A stretch of 64,000 nt of DNA. Origin: BRH-c32 sp041674625. Lineage in GTDB: Bacteria > Bacteroidota > Ignavibacteria > Ignavibacteriales > Melioribacteraceae. Position numbers and translations under genes: made by a program. Below, one piece after another: positions 53,670-63,788 of the stretch; position 1 is the first letter of the stretch, and every line of letters starts with the position of its first letter. The stretch spans positions 1-64,000 of the forward strand of contig JBAYVI010000003.1 in assembly GCA_041674625.1 (NCBI GenBank). The letters run 5' to 3'. Below the pieces are notes generated by a model that made no database searches, had not been told where the DNA came from, and saw only the letters and a list, made by a program, of their open reading frames with translations.

Positions 53670-55374
53670 GTATCCGAATATCCTTCAATCTTAATTGAGG
53701 AAATTGTTTTCCATCTTTACTGATTGTTTCCAAAGTATATACAATATCAAGCAAGTCGCGGTCTTTTTCAATAAATTCAATAAAATCACCGAGATTAAAA
53801 CCGATTGAATCAAAAACCTTATCTCCACCATTTTGTTTAAATGTTGCAATAAGATGATTAGTGCCAACTATACGAGGTTGATAAACTAATGAAACACCTT
53901 CGCTAAGGAAAACGGGTTTACTATTGCCTGGACCGAATGGCGAAAATTGATTTAAGATTCTAAAAAATTTAGGAGTAATTTCGGAAAATACAAGTTTAGC
54001 GTCAATAGAAATTTCCGGTATCACATCCTTTTGAGTCATACATTTTTTTAGAGCAATATTAAACTCTGATTTGAATATATCTATCTTGTCAATTTCAACA
54101 GCAAGTCCGGCAGCAGCTTCATGCCCGCCAAATTGAAGAAGAAGATGTTCGCAAGCTTGAAGTGCCTCATAGATATTGAATCCGGGAATACTTCGTGCCG
54201 ATCCTTTTGCTACCCCATCGATAGTTGTAAGCATCACAGAGGGGCGGTGATATCTTTCGACCAAGCGGGAAGCAACAATACCAATCACACCGGGATGCCA
54301 ATCGCCACTATGAAGTACAATTCCGAGATCAGCAGCAAGATCATGTTCGTCTTCCACTAATTTAAGAGCTTCGCCAAAAGTTTTTTCATCTATTTTTCTG
54401 CGAGCCGAATTTTCTCCTTCAAGAACAGAAGCTAATTCAATTGCACGTTTCGGATCGGTGGTGGTAAATAATTCGACTGCTCTATTAGCATCTCCAAGTC
54501 TTCCCACAGCATTTATGCGAGGGGCAATTGTAAAGACTATCTGACCGGCGGATAAATTCCCCGGTTCAATCTTCGCAGATTTTAGAAGAGCCAAAATTCC
54601 GGGACGTGGATTTGCATTAATTAAATCAAGCCCTTCACGCACTAAAGTTCTATTCTCATCAAGAAGAGGAACTATATCTGCCGCTCCTGCTAATGCCACG
54701 AGGTCGAGATATTTTAGTGGGAGTGATTTCTTGCCAATACGAGCACCGACAGCTCTCGCTAATTTAAATGCTACACCTGCACCTGAAAGATGTTTGAATG
54801 GGTAGTTACAGCCCGGTTTAATCGGGTCTAATATCGCATGAGCAGGTGGCAGAACATCTTTTGCTTGATGGTGATCGCATACAACTGTATCGATACCGAG
54901 TGTATTTCCATATTCAATTTCATCAACAGCCGTAATGCCGCAATCAACCGAGATAATTAAAGAGGTGTTTTTCTCCTTAATTATATCAATGCTCATTTTG
55001 GAGATACCATAACCTTCTGTAATTCGATTTGGTATATAAGTAAATACATCGGCTCCGAGTTCTTTAAGAAATAGATACATTAATGCAGCAGAACAAGTAC
55101 CATCAACATCATAATCACCATACACACAAATTTTTTCATTATCGGTAAGAGCTTTCAAAACGCGGGCGGAGGCTATTGCCATTCCATCCATTAGATATGG
55201 ATCGTGCAATAGATCCAATGAAGGACGGAAATAGGATTTTGCTTCAAAGAAATTCGTAACCCCTCTTTGTATTAAAAGAGCGGCAAGCGAATTGGAAATA
55301 TTCAAACTATCGGCTAAAGCCAATACCGATTTTTCATCGGGAATATCTTTTATTCTCCAGCGGGTTTTTTGCAT
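53650..55374 (-). CDS. recJ: single-stranded-DNA-specific exonuclease RecJ
   Basis: RecJ is a 5'-3' single-strand exonuclease of the DHH family used in recombination and mismatch repair. Motifs in order: VYGDYDVDGTCSAALM, SVDCGITAVDEI, VCDHHQA (DHH), GAGVAFKLARAVG and, in DHHA1, FGGHEAAAGLAVE. I chose ATG 55374 (protein start MQKTRWRIKDIPDE, 574 residues); a more upstream ATG at 55413 would lie inside the 3' end of rnpB and add 13 residues with no family match. It is 29 bases downstream of the RNA and probably shares its transcript. Confidence 0.96.
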   Translation of the reverse strand: MQKTRWRIKDIPDEKSVLALADSLNISNSLAALLIQRGVTNFFEAKSYFRPSLDLLHDPYLMDGMAIASARVLKALTDNEKICVYGDYDVDGTCSAALMYLFLKELGADVFTYIPNRITEGYGISKMSIDIIKEKNTSLIISVDCGITAVDEIEYGNTLGIDTVVCDHHQAKDVLPPAHAILDPIKPGCNYPFKHLSGAGVAFKLARAVGARIGKKSLPLKYLDLVALAGAADIVPLLDENRTLVREGLDLINANPRPGILALLKSAKIEPGNLSAGQIVFTIAPRINAVGRLGDANRAVELFTTTDPKRAIELASVLEGENSARRKIDEKTFGEALKLVEDEHDLAADLGIVLHSGDWHPGVIGIVASRLVERYHRPSVMLTTIDGVAKGSARSIPGFNIYEALQACEHLLLQFGGHEAAAGLAVEIDKIDIFKSEFNIALKKCMTQKDVIPEISIDAKLVFSEITPKFFRILNQFSPFGPGNSKPVFLSEGVSLVYQPRIVGTNHLIATFKQNGGDKVFDSIGFNLGDFIEFIEKDRDLLDIVYTLETISKDGKQFPQLRLKDIRIHENNRN

Positions 55375-55403
55375 TTCTATTTTCCGCAGTAAAGAATAAG
55401 AAC

Positions 55404-55878
55404 GTCCAAGCAAATAAGCCGAATTCTGTTACCTTCATTTAAGAAGGCGGCAATTATTTATCTTGTCGCATTATTACTAATACGATCTAAGCGATCTACC
55501 CAAAGAGACAACAAAGCGAACCACTTTGTTTTTTGCAAAAAGCAAAAAAGCTCTTCTTACATGACCTTGCTCCAGTGTGTGGTTTACCTTGATCCTTCCT
55601 AAAAAGGACTCCCAAAGGGACCTCTCCCGTTACCGAGAAAGCGGTAGGCTCTTACCCTGCCTTTTCACCCTTACCATTAGATTATCAATGAACAGATACC
55701 ATTGGTATCCTATCACGGCTCTCTTAATTTGGCGGTATTTTCTGTGGCACTTTCCGTAACTTTAGAAACCGAAGTTTCTTAGTTCCCGGGTATTACCCGG
55801 CACCTTGTTCTGTGGAGTTCGGACTTTCCTCTACTCAATCAGTCTCCCGTTGAATAGCAATTGCCTTGCTTGGACCAT
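55404..55878 (-). ncRNA. rnpB: RNase P RNA
   Basis: The RNA of ribonuclease P, which matures tRNA 5' ends. Read on the minus strand it has the conserved CR-I GAGGAAAGTCCGAAC (about 55831-55817), the AAGGGTGAAA...GGTAAGAGCCTACCG block (55675-55642) and the 3' ACAGAATTCGGCTTA (55429-55415). The P1 helix pairs GTCCAAGCAA (near 55875-55866) with TTGCTTGGAC (near 55413-55404). The architecture fits the ancestral (type A) form, with insertions that make it about 475 nt, longer than the 377-nt E. coli RNA. The upstream flank (55879-56004) is AT-rich with no gene. No terminator is visible between its 3' end and recJ. Confidence 0.95.
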
Positions 55879-56004
55879 CTTGTTCTTATACTTATTTTAT
55901 TTATTATTCATTAATTATTAATGAAATGAATATAATAAAAAAAAGTAGTTCTTGCATCAAAAAAAGATATGACCTATTACTTGGGGTTTTGCTAAAAATG
56001 GCGA

Positions 56005-57078
56005 TTAATTGCTCATTAATTCTCGGATAAGACGAAGATTGGGTGATTTTGAGCCGGTAAGTGTGATTTTGAGAATGGCTGTTAATGGTACTGATAGAAG
56101 CATTCCCACTACTCCCCAAATATAACCCCATACAATTAATGAAATTAATATTACAATCGGATTAATTCCAAGGCTGCTTCCAAACACCTTCGGTTCTACA
56201 ATATTACCTATTATATTTTGAATTATTATCATTATTCCAAGTATAAGAAGTGTATATCCGAATGAATCGAATTGTATTAAAGACATCAGCGCGGGGAAAA
56301 GCACTGCAATGATTGAACCAAAATTTGGTATGAAATTTAGAAACACGGTAAGTAATGCCCAGATAAAAAAGAATTTTACATTAAATAAATATAGAACAGT
56401 ACCTATTATTGTTCCGGTAAGTAGGCTAATCAAGAATTTTGTAAGAATATATTTTTGAACTTGTTGGACAATATGATTGAATGTATCTTTAATATTGAAT
56501 GCTTCCGTAGGATTTTCTTCTTTTTTTTCAAGGTCTTTTTCTTCAAATCGATTTTTAATTGCCTCATAGATTTTATCATGCCCGCTGCTGATAAAAATAA
56601 AAAAGAAGAGTACCAAAGCCACGGTAGATATAAAGGAGAGAGTCGTACTAAAAAACCCTTCAGCAATAGCAGAAACATCTAACATGCTAAACAATTGGTC
56701 TATTTGAAAGTCGGTATAAGCTTTATCTTGAACTCCAAGTGAAATTGCAGCGGTACTTACAATGTGGTTTAACTTTGTTATATATAATGGCAATTCTTGA
56801 TTAATTTGAGACGCAGAACCAAGCACGAGGCGGGACAAGCCCCAAATAACCAATGCCATTAAAACTACATCAAGAATTATTGTTACTGCTTGTGGAATTT
56901 TTTTCTTTTCAAAATAAACATTAACGGGATGGAAAATAAAAAACAAAAAATACGCAATTACAAAGGGAATAAAGAGCGCCTGCAATTCTTTAAGAACCGC
57001 AAGAATTGCGATAATTCCAATAACCGAAACGAAGAATTTTACAACGCTATCGAAGTTTTGTCTTTCCATACAGCTCAT
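56005..57078 (-). CDS. AI-2E family transporter (PerM-like)
   Basis: A 357-residue polytopic membrane protein of the AI-2E/PerM family. Eight hydrophobic segments are visible; the family blocks are ELQALFIPFVIAYFLFFIFHPVNVYFEKKKIPQAV near the N terminus, and ALLTVFLNFIPNFGSIIAVLFPALMSL plus GNIVEPKVFGSSLGINPIVILISLIVWGYIWG in the C-terminal half. Members have been reported as autoinducer-2 exporters (TqsA) or sodium/proton antiporters, so the substrate is open. A second ATG lies at 57069 (three codons in). It is transcribed alone, towards rnpB. Confidence 0.9.
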   Translation of the reverse strand: MSCMERQNFDSVVKFFVSVIGIIAILAVLKELQALFIPFVIAYFLFFIFHPVNVYFEKKKIPQAVTIILDVVLMALVIWGLSRLVLGSASQINQELPLYITKLNHIVSTAAISLGVQDKAYTDFQIDQLFSMLDVSAIAEGFFSTTLSFISTVALVLFFFIFISSGHDKIYEAIKNRFEEKDLEKKEENPTEAFNIKDTFNHIVQQVQKYILTKFLISLLTGTIIGTVLYLFNVKFFFIWALLTVFLNFIPNFGSIIAVLFPALMSLIQFDSFGYTLLILGIMIIIQNIIGNIVEPKVFGSSLGINPIVILISLIVWGYIWGVVGMLLSVPLTAILKITLTGSKSPNLRLIRELMSN

Positions 57079-57275
57079 TTTTAATAAATAAAATATATGA
57101 AATTATTCTTCCAATTATAAATCTAAAAAGTAGTTAGTATAAATAGAATTGAGTCAAATATTCTGAATTTATCTAGTTTGGCAGGTTATTTGCTACCAAA
57201 TAACAAATATGTAAGAATAATCGGTAATAAATTTCGATTATTGCATTATTTTAGTAATACACTATTGATAAGGTA

Positions 57276-59834
57276 TTGATATTGAGTCATCTATCTAAAT
57301 TAAATTCTCCATTCAGAAGATTTTACCTGGTAATTTTTTCCTTTGGTGTAATTTTGGCTATTGCCTTTGCAGTAAGCCTATTTATGGGAGTGCGCTTAAA
57401 TAATAACTACTCTGCCCTTTTCGATGCCAGTATCGAAATGAAAATGAATCTCGCTCAATCAAAAATGCTATTATTGAATAATATTGGGACAAAAGATGAA
57501 GAATCTGTAAAACAAGCATGGGAGCATCTTGAATTAGTAAATTTTTATAATGAAAAACTTACAAAAGAGAAAAACTCATTAGACTTAATCTTTAATATTT
57601 CTGGCAATGAATCAATTAAAAAAGATACCGAAAAATTACAATCGCTTTTAGTTCGGTTCCGATCACTTTCTAATTCAATTAGTGAAGCAGAAAGCAGAAA
57701 TATTTCTCTAAAGAAAGAATGGAACGAAGTTTATTCGGATATATCGAGATTATCTGATAGAATAGATAACCGACTAAAGAGCATTTTAAAAAGTGAATCT
57801 ACAATATTTTCTAATATTCAACTTGGTTTAATGATCGGGAGTTTATCATTAACTTTTATTGCAATCTTTGTTTTCTTCAAATATGAAAGACAGAAAAATT
57901 TATATGATAGAGATATAAATACGGCAAAAGAGGATTTAAAAAAGAAAACGATCGAGAAAAAAAGAACTGAGACTGCATTAATCGAAAGTGAAAGAAAATT
58001 AAGTACTCTAATAGGTAATCTCCCCGGGATAGTTTATCGATGTGCGAATGACCCAAATTATAGGATGGAATATATTAGCGAAGGATGTCATAGAATAACA
58101 GGGTATAAAGCTGAAGAACTTATAGATAACCGCGTAATATCGTATGGCGATTTAATCCACTCCGATGATAAAGCTCGAGTCTGGCATACAATTCAAAATG
58201 CAGTAGAATCACGTAAACCATATCAATTGATGTATAGAATAAAAACTTTGAAGGGTTTTGAAAAATGGGTTTATGAACAAGGAATGGGAATTTTTTCCGC
58301 AAATGATGATCTTATCGCTTTAGAAGGATTTATAACTGATATCACCGAACAAAAAACAATTCAAGATCAACTTGCGCTTCAAAGTACAGCTTTAGAAGTA
58401 GCTGATAATGCAATAGTTATTACTGATAAAGATGGTATGATTCAGTGGATTAATAGTGCGTTTACCAAGTTAACGGGTTTTACATCAAAAGAAGCATTGG
58501 CGAAAAAGACGAATATCCTCAAATCGGGAATGCAAAAAAATGATTATTACGATTTAATGTGGAGCACTATTTTAGCAGGTGAAACTTGGAAAGGGGAAAT
58601 TAGAAATAGGAAAAGAGATGGTTCTTATTACGATGAAGAAATGGTGATAACTCCTGTAAAAAACAGTGAAGGAATCATTCTTAATTTTGTAGCAATTAAA
58701 CAAGATATTACTCAACGGAAATCCGCAGAAAAAGCACTGATGGAAAGCGAAACTCGCTTTAGAAGTCTATACGAAAATTCAGCACTTGGTATTTATAAAA
58801 CAAATACTTCCGGCGAAATAACAATGGCTAATAAAGCATTAATTACTATGCTTGGATTTCAGTCATTTGATGAATTAGCTCAAAATAAGACATATAGTTT
58901 TTATCTTGATATTACTGCAAAAGAAAAATTTTCTGAATTAATTGAAAAAAATGAAAAAGTAATTGGTTTTGAGTCAGAATGGCGAAAGAAAAATGGTGAA
59001 AGAATTTTCGTAAGAGAAAGCAGCCGCGCAATTAAAAATGATAGAGGTGAAGTTGAATCTTATGAGGGGTCAATTGAAGATATAACTGAACGCAAGCGGG
59101 CTGAACGTGCTATAATTGATGCTAAAATTAGAGCCGAGAAATCTGATAAATTAAAAACCGAGTTTTTATCGCAAATATCACATGAAATAAGAACTCCTCT
59201 AAATGTAATTGTTAATTCATCTACTTTCCTAAAGGAAGAATTAGGAGCCGATTTAAGTGATGATAATGTTACGATTGTGGATGCAATATTAGAAGAAAGT
59301 GGCAGGATAATGCGTACTGTTGAATTAGTACTTGATATGAGTGAGCTTACTACCGATACTTATAGCTATAAAGAAGAAATATTCGATCTTAAAAACGATA
59401 TTGTTCAGAAATTATTTGATGAATTTATCCCGCTTGCAAATAAGAAAAATCTACTCTTTTCTTTGGAAAGTAAATGTAAATCGACTGTAATTGCCGGAGA
59501 TAATTATTCTTTAAGTCGAGTATTTATGCACCTAATAGAAAACGCAATTAAATTTACAGAAAAAGGAAGAGTTCAGATAATTATTGAAGATATTAGCACT
59601 GATTCGTTTTTTGTTCAAATAGCGGATACTGGAATTGGTATGTCTACTGAATTTATGCAGAAACTATTCACACCATTTTTGAAAGAAGAAGTGGGATATA
59701 CAAGAAGGTATGAAGGAAATGGACTCGGATTATCCCTTGTAAAAAAATATTGTGATCTCAATAATGCTACAATCAAAGCGCATAGCGTAAAAGATAAAGG
59801 TTCGGTTTTCCGCATAGTGTTTCAGCGACATTAA
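57276..59834 (+). CDS. membrane sensor histidine kinase with three PAS domains
   Basis: An 852-residue kinase with two transmembrane helices (about 18-40 and 185-206) flanking a helical periplasmic sensor, then three PAS units (about 245-360, 370-490, 495-610), HisKA with H636 (FLSQISHEIRTPLNV) and HATPase (about 740-850: HLIENAIKFTEKG, DTGIGM, GNGLGLSLVKKY). The PAS/PAC signatures (GFITDITEQK, VAIKQDITQRK, GSIEDITERK) close each unit. No receiver or output domain and no adjacent regulator are present. Start: there is no ATG for the first 38 codons; TTG at 57276 (or TTG 57282) after AAGG is used here. The gene stands alone. Confidence 0.9.
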   Translation: MILSHLSKLNSPFRRFYLVIFSFGVILAIAFAVSLFMGVRLNNNYSALFDASIEMKMNLAQSKMLLLNNIGTKDEESVKQAWEHLELVNFYNEKLTKEKNSLDLIFNISGNESIKKDTEKLQSLLVRFRSLSNSISEAESRNISLKKEWNEVYSDISRLSDRIDNRLKSILKSESTIFSNIQLGLMIGSLSLTFIAIFVFFKYERQKNLYDRDINTAKEDLKKKTIEKKRTETALIESERKLSTLIGNLPGIVYRCANDPNYRMEYISEGCHRITGYKAEELIDNRVISYGDLIHSDDKARVWHTIQNAVESRKPYQLMYRIKTLKGFEKWVYEQGMGIFSANDDLIALEGFITDITEQKTIQDQLALQSTALEVADNAIVITDKDGMIQWINSAFTKLTGFTSKEALAKKTNILKSGMQKNDYYDLMWSTILAGETWKGEIRNRKRDGSYYDEEMVITPVKNSEGIILNFVAIKQDITQRKSAEKALMESETRFRSLYENSALGIYKTNTSGEITMANKALITMLGFQSFDELAQNKTYSFYLDITAKEKFSELIEKNEKVIGFESEWRKKNGERIFVRESSRAIKNDRGEVESYEGSIEDITERKRAERAIIDAKIRAEKSDKLKTEFLSQISHEIRTPLNVIVNSSTFLKEELGADLSDDNVTIVDAILEESGRIMRTVELVLDMSELTTDTYSYKEEIFDLKNDIVQKLFDEFIPLANKKNLLFSLESKCKSTVIAGDNYSLSRVFMHLIENAIKFTEKGRVQIIIEDISTDSFFVQIADTGIGMSTEFMQKLFTPFLKEEVGYTRRYEGNGLGLSLVKKYCDLNNATIKAHSVKDKGSVFRIVFQRH

Positions 59835-59854
59835 ATGGATTAAGAATATTTAAA

Positions 59855-60733
59855 TTATGCTTTAGGTGGTATAATAATCCCATGCTTTATTAATGATTGT
59901 ATGGCCCCTTTTACTATAAATTGATAAATCCAAAAATTGTATTCTTTGAAAGATGTCGTCTTTTTCAAATTTGATTTTAAATAACTTTCCAAGAATAGTC
60001 CTCTTTTTATATTTAAGTAATTAGATAAATCATTTTTGATTACGTCTGCTATATTATGGTAAACATTTCCATCTTGTATTAAGTCTTTATTTATAAATAG
60101 TTCAAACGGATTTTTACATATCGATGAATCGCCTTCAATTAGCGAGATATACAGATGTCTTCCTTCTCTTTCAGGTGCTCTACTTTTTATAAAATTTTCT
60201 TTAATGTTTTTTATCTGCCATCGATTTAATAGCACTTCTGAAAAAAGGAAACTCCTAAGATTATAATTAATAGGAGAATAGGAAGGAAACTTAGCCATCT
60301 CTCCTTCAAGGATCTTTAATCTATCTATTATTATTAACGCAATATCTTCACCGATAGGTTCTGAAAGTTTTCTTATCTCTTTAATTTCGTTAGAATCTAT
60401 TATTGGAAATGAAGGGATGAATATTTTTGTATCTATTTTTTTGATTAACCCATCTCCAAAGAGCGAATTGATTAGATCATCATATTGAATTGAAGATATT
60501 TTTAAGAGTTTTATAATTTGGAGTTTATCATAACCTTTATTGAGAAGTAAAAGAAAGTCTTTTGAATTTGCCTCTTTAAAAGAAAATAAAGAATCAGAAT
60601 TAACTTCATCAAAATGATAATTCAAGAAATATTCAGGCCCGGATAAAGGATTCACTTCTTTTTTACTACACGAAACTGAAAAAAGAAAGAATGCAATAAT
60701 TAAGGCGATATTTTTAATTAAAGATATTTTCAT
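59855..60733 (-). CDS. lipoprotein with winged-helix-like segment, unknown function
   Basis: I do not recognise this 292-residue protein. It has a lipoprotein signal (hydrophobic 9-20, then SVSCSKK with Cys at about 22). Residues about 55-100 look like a winged helix (FLLLLNKGYDKLQIIKLLKISSIQYDDLINSLFGDGLIKKIDTKIFI), usually a cytoplasmic DNA-binding fold, followed by a helical region to 292. In an exported lipoprotein the fold would be a scaffold rather than a DNA binder. It is convergent with the histidine kinase and divergent from the DUF502 gene. Confidence 0.65.
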   Translation of the reverse strand: MKISLIKNIALIIAFFLFSVSCSKKEVNPLSGPEYFLNYHFDEVNSDSLFSFKEANSKDFLLLLNKGYDKLQIIKLLKISSIQYDDLINSLFGDGLIKKIDTKIFIPSFPIIDSNEIKEIRKLSEPIGEDIALIIIDRLKILEGEMAKFPSYSPINYNLRSFLFSEVLLNRWQIKNIKENFIKSRAPEREGRHLYISLIEGDSSICKNPFELFINKDLIQDGNVYHNIADVIKNDLSNYLNIKRGLFLESYLKSNLKKTTSFKEYNFWIYQFIVKGAIQSLIKHGIIIPPKA

Positions 60734-60827
60734 TGTTGAAAAGATAAATCAATTTTGCTTTCCTTTCAAAATTTAATGAGATGATAAAAATTTTTGCTTA
60801 ACTTTGACAATTCAATAATTGGATAAA

Positions 60828-61445
60828 ATGAGCAAATTAAAGATATTCATACGGACAACACTTTTCGGCGGCTTCCTTATTGTGCTACCGATAATAGTAT
60901 TAATATTTGTATTAAAATGGTTTTACGATTTTCTTACATCATATATCCGTCCGATTACAAACCTACTAATAGAAACGACAAAAATAGAAACAATGGTAGC
61001 TTCTATTATCGCTATTGCTATAATGCTTATAATATTTTTTATTGTTGGTTTAGTTGTTCAAACAAAAATTGGAAAAATATTTTTTGAATTTATGGAAGAA
61101 CGTTTTCTTAAGAGAGTACCCTTATATAAAATAATTAAGGAAACAGTAATACAGTTATTCGGTGGCGAGAAGATACTTTTTAAAGGGGTTGCCTTAGTAA
61201 GACCTTTCGGTAATAATACATTAATCACTGCATTCATAACAGATCAAATTGATGATTACTATACAGTATTCGTACCTTCTGCACCTGCACCCACAGGAGG
61301 TTATATTTACCATATTCATGAAGACAACGTTACAATTATAGACTATCCGGTTGAAGAAGCAATGAGAACAGTCTTAAGTCTCGGTGCAGGTTCAAAAGTA
61401 TTATTAAATCAAAAAATAAAAATTAATCCCTCTGAAAAAAAATGA
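60828..61445 (+). CDS. DUF502 family inner-membrane protein
   Basis: A 205-residue protein of the DUF502 family: two membrane helices (about 12-32 and 53-75), then a conserved cytoplasmic or periplasmic domain with RVPLYKIIKETVIQLFGGE, VALVRPFGNNTLITAFITD and VFVPSAPAPTGGYIYHIHEDNVTIID. The activity is unknown. I start at ATG 60828; the longer frame has a TTG at 60819. The stop overlaps the start of the GH5 gene by four bases, so the two are coupled although the link is unexplained. Confidence 0.9.
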   Translation: MSKLKIFIRTTLFGGFLIVLPIIVLIFVLKWFYDFLTSYIRPITNLLIETTKIETMVASIIAIAIMLIIFFIVGLVVQTKIGKIFFEFMEERFLKRVPLYKIIKETVIQLFGGEKILFKGVALVRPFGNNTLITAFITDQIDDYYTVFVPSAPAPTGGYIYHIHEDNVTIIDYPVEEAMRTVLSLGAGSKVLLNQKIKINPSEKK

Positions 61446-62491
61446 TAAGAATAAAGTTTATACCTCTACTATTATTGATTATAATTACAATTGTCGGCTG
61501 TAATAATTCGGATGATCCTGTTTCATCGGCACCAACAGAAGTTGGAGATGATTATGTCTTCAGCCAGAATGAACTTCTCGGAAGGGGTGTAAATATTGGG
61601 AATGCTCTTGAAGCGCCAACCGAAGGCGAATGGGGGGTGTTTGTAAAAGAAGAGTATTTTGCTTTAATAAAATATGCGGGATTTAATTCTGTCCGCGTTC
61701 CGATCAAATGGTCTGCTCATGCACTTAAATCATCACCATATACTATCGATGTAAATTTCTTTTCACGAATAGATTGGGTAATTAATCAGGCAATTAAATA
61801 CAACTTGGCAATAATTATCAATATTCATCATTACGATGAAATAATGGTAACTCCTGCAGCCGAAAAAGAACGTTTCCTAAAACTTTGGGAACAAATAGCT
61901 GAACGTTATAAGAGCCAAACAAACAAGGTTTTCTTTGAAATATTAAATGAACCGAATAGTGCAATGACTGCACAGTTGTGGGATCAGTATTATAAAGAAG
62001 CATTAACTATAATTAGGAAAACTAATCCGATACGAACCGTATTAATCGGTTTATCTAATTGGGGTGGAGTAAGTGGTTTAAGCGGGCTAACATTACCGGC
62101 GAATGAAAATAATGTTATAGTCTCGTTCCATTATTACAATCCATTTGAATTTACACACCAAGGAGCTGAATGGGTGGATGGAGCTAATGCTTGGTTGGGA
62201 AGAAGATGGAATGCCACATCGGCAGAAAAAAATGCTGTCATAAATGATTTCAACATAATGATTAATTGGGCAAATGCTAAAAAAGTGCCGCTAAATATTG
62301 GTGAATTCGGCTCTTATTCAAAGGCGGATATTGATTCACGAATTAGATGGACTGCGTTTATAGCTTCTCAGGCAACGGCTTCTAAAATCAGTTTTCATTA
62401 TTGGGAGTTTTGTTCCGGTTTCGGAATATATGATCTCAATACAAATCAATTCAATGATGGATTATTAAAAGCACTAATCCCTTCTTCCTAA
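61442..62491 (+). CDS. GH5 endoglucanase (cellulase), lipoprotein
   Basis: A glycoside hydrolase family 5 enzyme of 349 residues. The lipoprotein signal ends at C20 (IVGC). The barrel carries the acid/base E170 in FEILNEPN and nucleophile E288 in NIGEFGSY, with conserved R85 (VRVPIKW), H129/H130 (INIHHY) and H230 (SFHYY). Such enzymes cleave beta-1,4-glucan or related mannan/xyloglucan; the exact substrate is open. As a surface lipoprotein it fits with the GH16 enzyme at 20754 as part of a scattered polysaccharide-degrading set. Coupled to the DUF502 gene by a 4-base overlap. Confidence 0.93.
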   Translation: MIRIKFIPLLLLIIITIVGCNNSDDPVSSAPTEVGDDYVFSQNELLGRGVNIGNALEAPTEGEWGVFVKEEYFALIKYAGFNSVRVPIKWSAHALKSSPYTIDVNFFSRIDWVINQAIKYNLAIIINIHHYDEIMVTPAAEKERFLKLWEQIAERYKSQTNKVFFEILNEPNSAMTAQLWDQYYKEALTIIRKTNPIRTVLIGLSNWGGVSGLSGLTLPANENNVIVSFHYYNPFEFTHQGAEWVDGANAWLGRRWNATSAEKNAVINDFNIMINWANAKKVPLNIGEFGSYSKADIDSRIRWTAFIASQATASKISFHYWEFCSGFGIYDLNTNQFNDGLLKALIPSS

Positions 62492-62516
62492 AAATAGATA
62501 AGGATTGAATGAGAAA

Positions 62517-63788
62517 ATGAAAAATAAATTTTATAATGATTTTGATATCGATAGATTAAAACATAATACGAGAATAGACGATTATCGTACTGCTTTTCAG
62601 ATTGATAGAGATAGAATTATCCATTCATCTGAATTTAGGCGACTTCAAGGGAAGACTCAAGTATTTCTTCCCGGCGAATTTGATTTTTATAGAACCCGTT
62701 TAACGCATTCAATAGAGGTAGCGCAAATAGGAAGATCAATTTGTAATTTCCTTTTGTCCAAAGAAACAGGGCTATTTAATGAAGAATATTTTATTGACCC
62801 TGATTTAGTAGAGTCGATTTGCCTTGCGCATGATCTTGGTCATCCGCCATTTGGGCATAGCGGCGAAAGAATTTTAAATAACTTAATGCAGCCATTTGGT
62901 GGATTTGAAGGAAATGCCCAAACTTTACGTTCTATTACCGATATATTTTATCGCGAAGACGATCATCATAGAAGTATGAATCCTACTCGTGCATTTCTTG
63001 ACGGCATTCTTAAATACAAAGCACTCCATAAAGATTTTACTAAACCGGAAAATCATTTCTTGTATGACGAACAAGCTGAAATAATAAAATATGTTTTTGA
63101 TAAAAAGGATTATTCAAAGCAATTCAAGAGTCCGGAAGCCCGGAACAATTTTAAGAGTATCGAATGTCAAATAATGGATTGGGCTGATGATACTGCTTAT
63201 GCTATTAATGATTTAGTAGATAGTATATCGGGTGGGTTTATAAATATTGCTAAACTTACTAAATGGGCGGAAAACAATAATGTTATCGGCGAGGACGAAA
63301 AAAGTATTAATGATATGGTAGAGTGGATTAAGAAAAGAAAATTCAAGGCAAAATTTGGATATCAAATTGGTGAATTTATTCGATCAGTAAAAATTGAAAA
63401 AAGAAAAACTTTTCTCGATAAAAAAACAAATAGATATAAATACATTCTTGTTATCGAACCGGAAATATTTAATAAAGTAGAGTTATATAAAAAAATTGCT
63501 GTAGATATTGTTTTCAAATCCACTCAACTTCATCAGATGGAGTATAAAGGGAATAAAATGGTGGAGAGTTTATTCGATGTGTTCCATTCCGGATATATTA
63601 AAAATAATCATAAATTTAAGATACTACCGGAGTTCAACGATAAATTAGTTCGCGATGCAAAAAGCAAGAAAGAAAAAGCTCGTCTTATATGCGATTATAT
63701 TTCAGGGATGACTGATGCTTATGCAATGAGAACATATAAACGGCTTTTTGATGCCGATTATAGTTCTCTTGCTGATTTAATTACTTAA
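62517..63788 (+). CDS. dgt: dGTPase-type HD phosphohydrolase
   Basis: A deoxyguanosinetriphosphate triphosphohydrolase-like HD protein of 423 residues. The family N terminus (SSEFRRLQGKTQVFLPGEFDFYRTRLTHSIEVAQIGRSI) and the HD motif in LAHDLGHPPFGHSGE are clear, with a further metal ligand in DWADDTAYAINDL. dNTP removal to dNucleoside and tripolyphosphate is the family reaction; the real substrate preference is not set by sequence. I start at ATG 62517 rather than TTG 62505. Its end overlaps the convergent metallophosphoesterase by eight bases. Confidence 0.92.
   Translation: MKNKFYNDFDIDRLKHNTRIDDYRTAFQIDRDRIIHSSEFRRLQGKTQVFLPGEFDFYRTRLTHSIEVAQIGRSICNFLLSKETGLFNEEYFIDPDLVESICLAHDLGHPPFGHSGERILNNLMQPFGGFEGNAQTLRSITDIFYREDDHHRSMNPTRAFLDGILKYKALHKDFTKPENHFLYDEQAEIIKYVFDKKDYSKQFKSPEARNNFKSIECQIMDWADDTAYAINDLVDSISGGFINIAKLTKWAENNNVIGEDEKSINDMVEWIKKRKFKAKFGYQIGEFIRSVKIEKRKTFLDKKTNRYKYILVIEPEIFNKVELYKKIAVDIVFKSTQLHQMEYKGNKMVESLFDVFHSGYIKNNHKFKILPEFNDKLVRDAKSKKEKARLICDYISGMTDAYAMRTYKRLFDADYSSLADLIT

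Noticed and set aside
55577..55759. Short plus-strand ORF at 55577
   Set aside because: It lies on the antisense strand of rnpB and is a shadow of the RNA.
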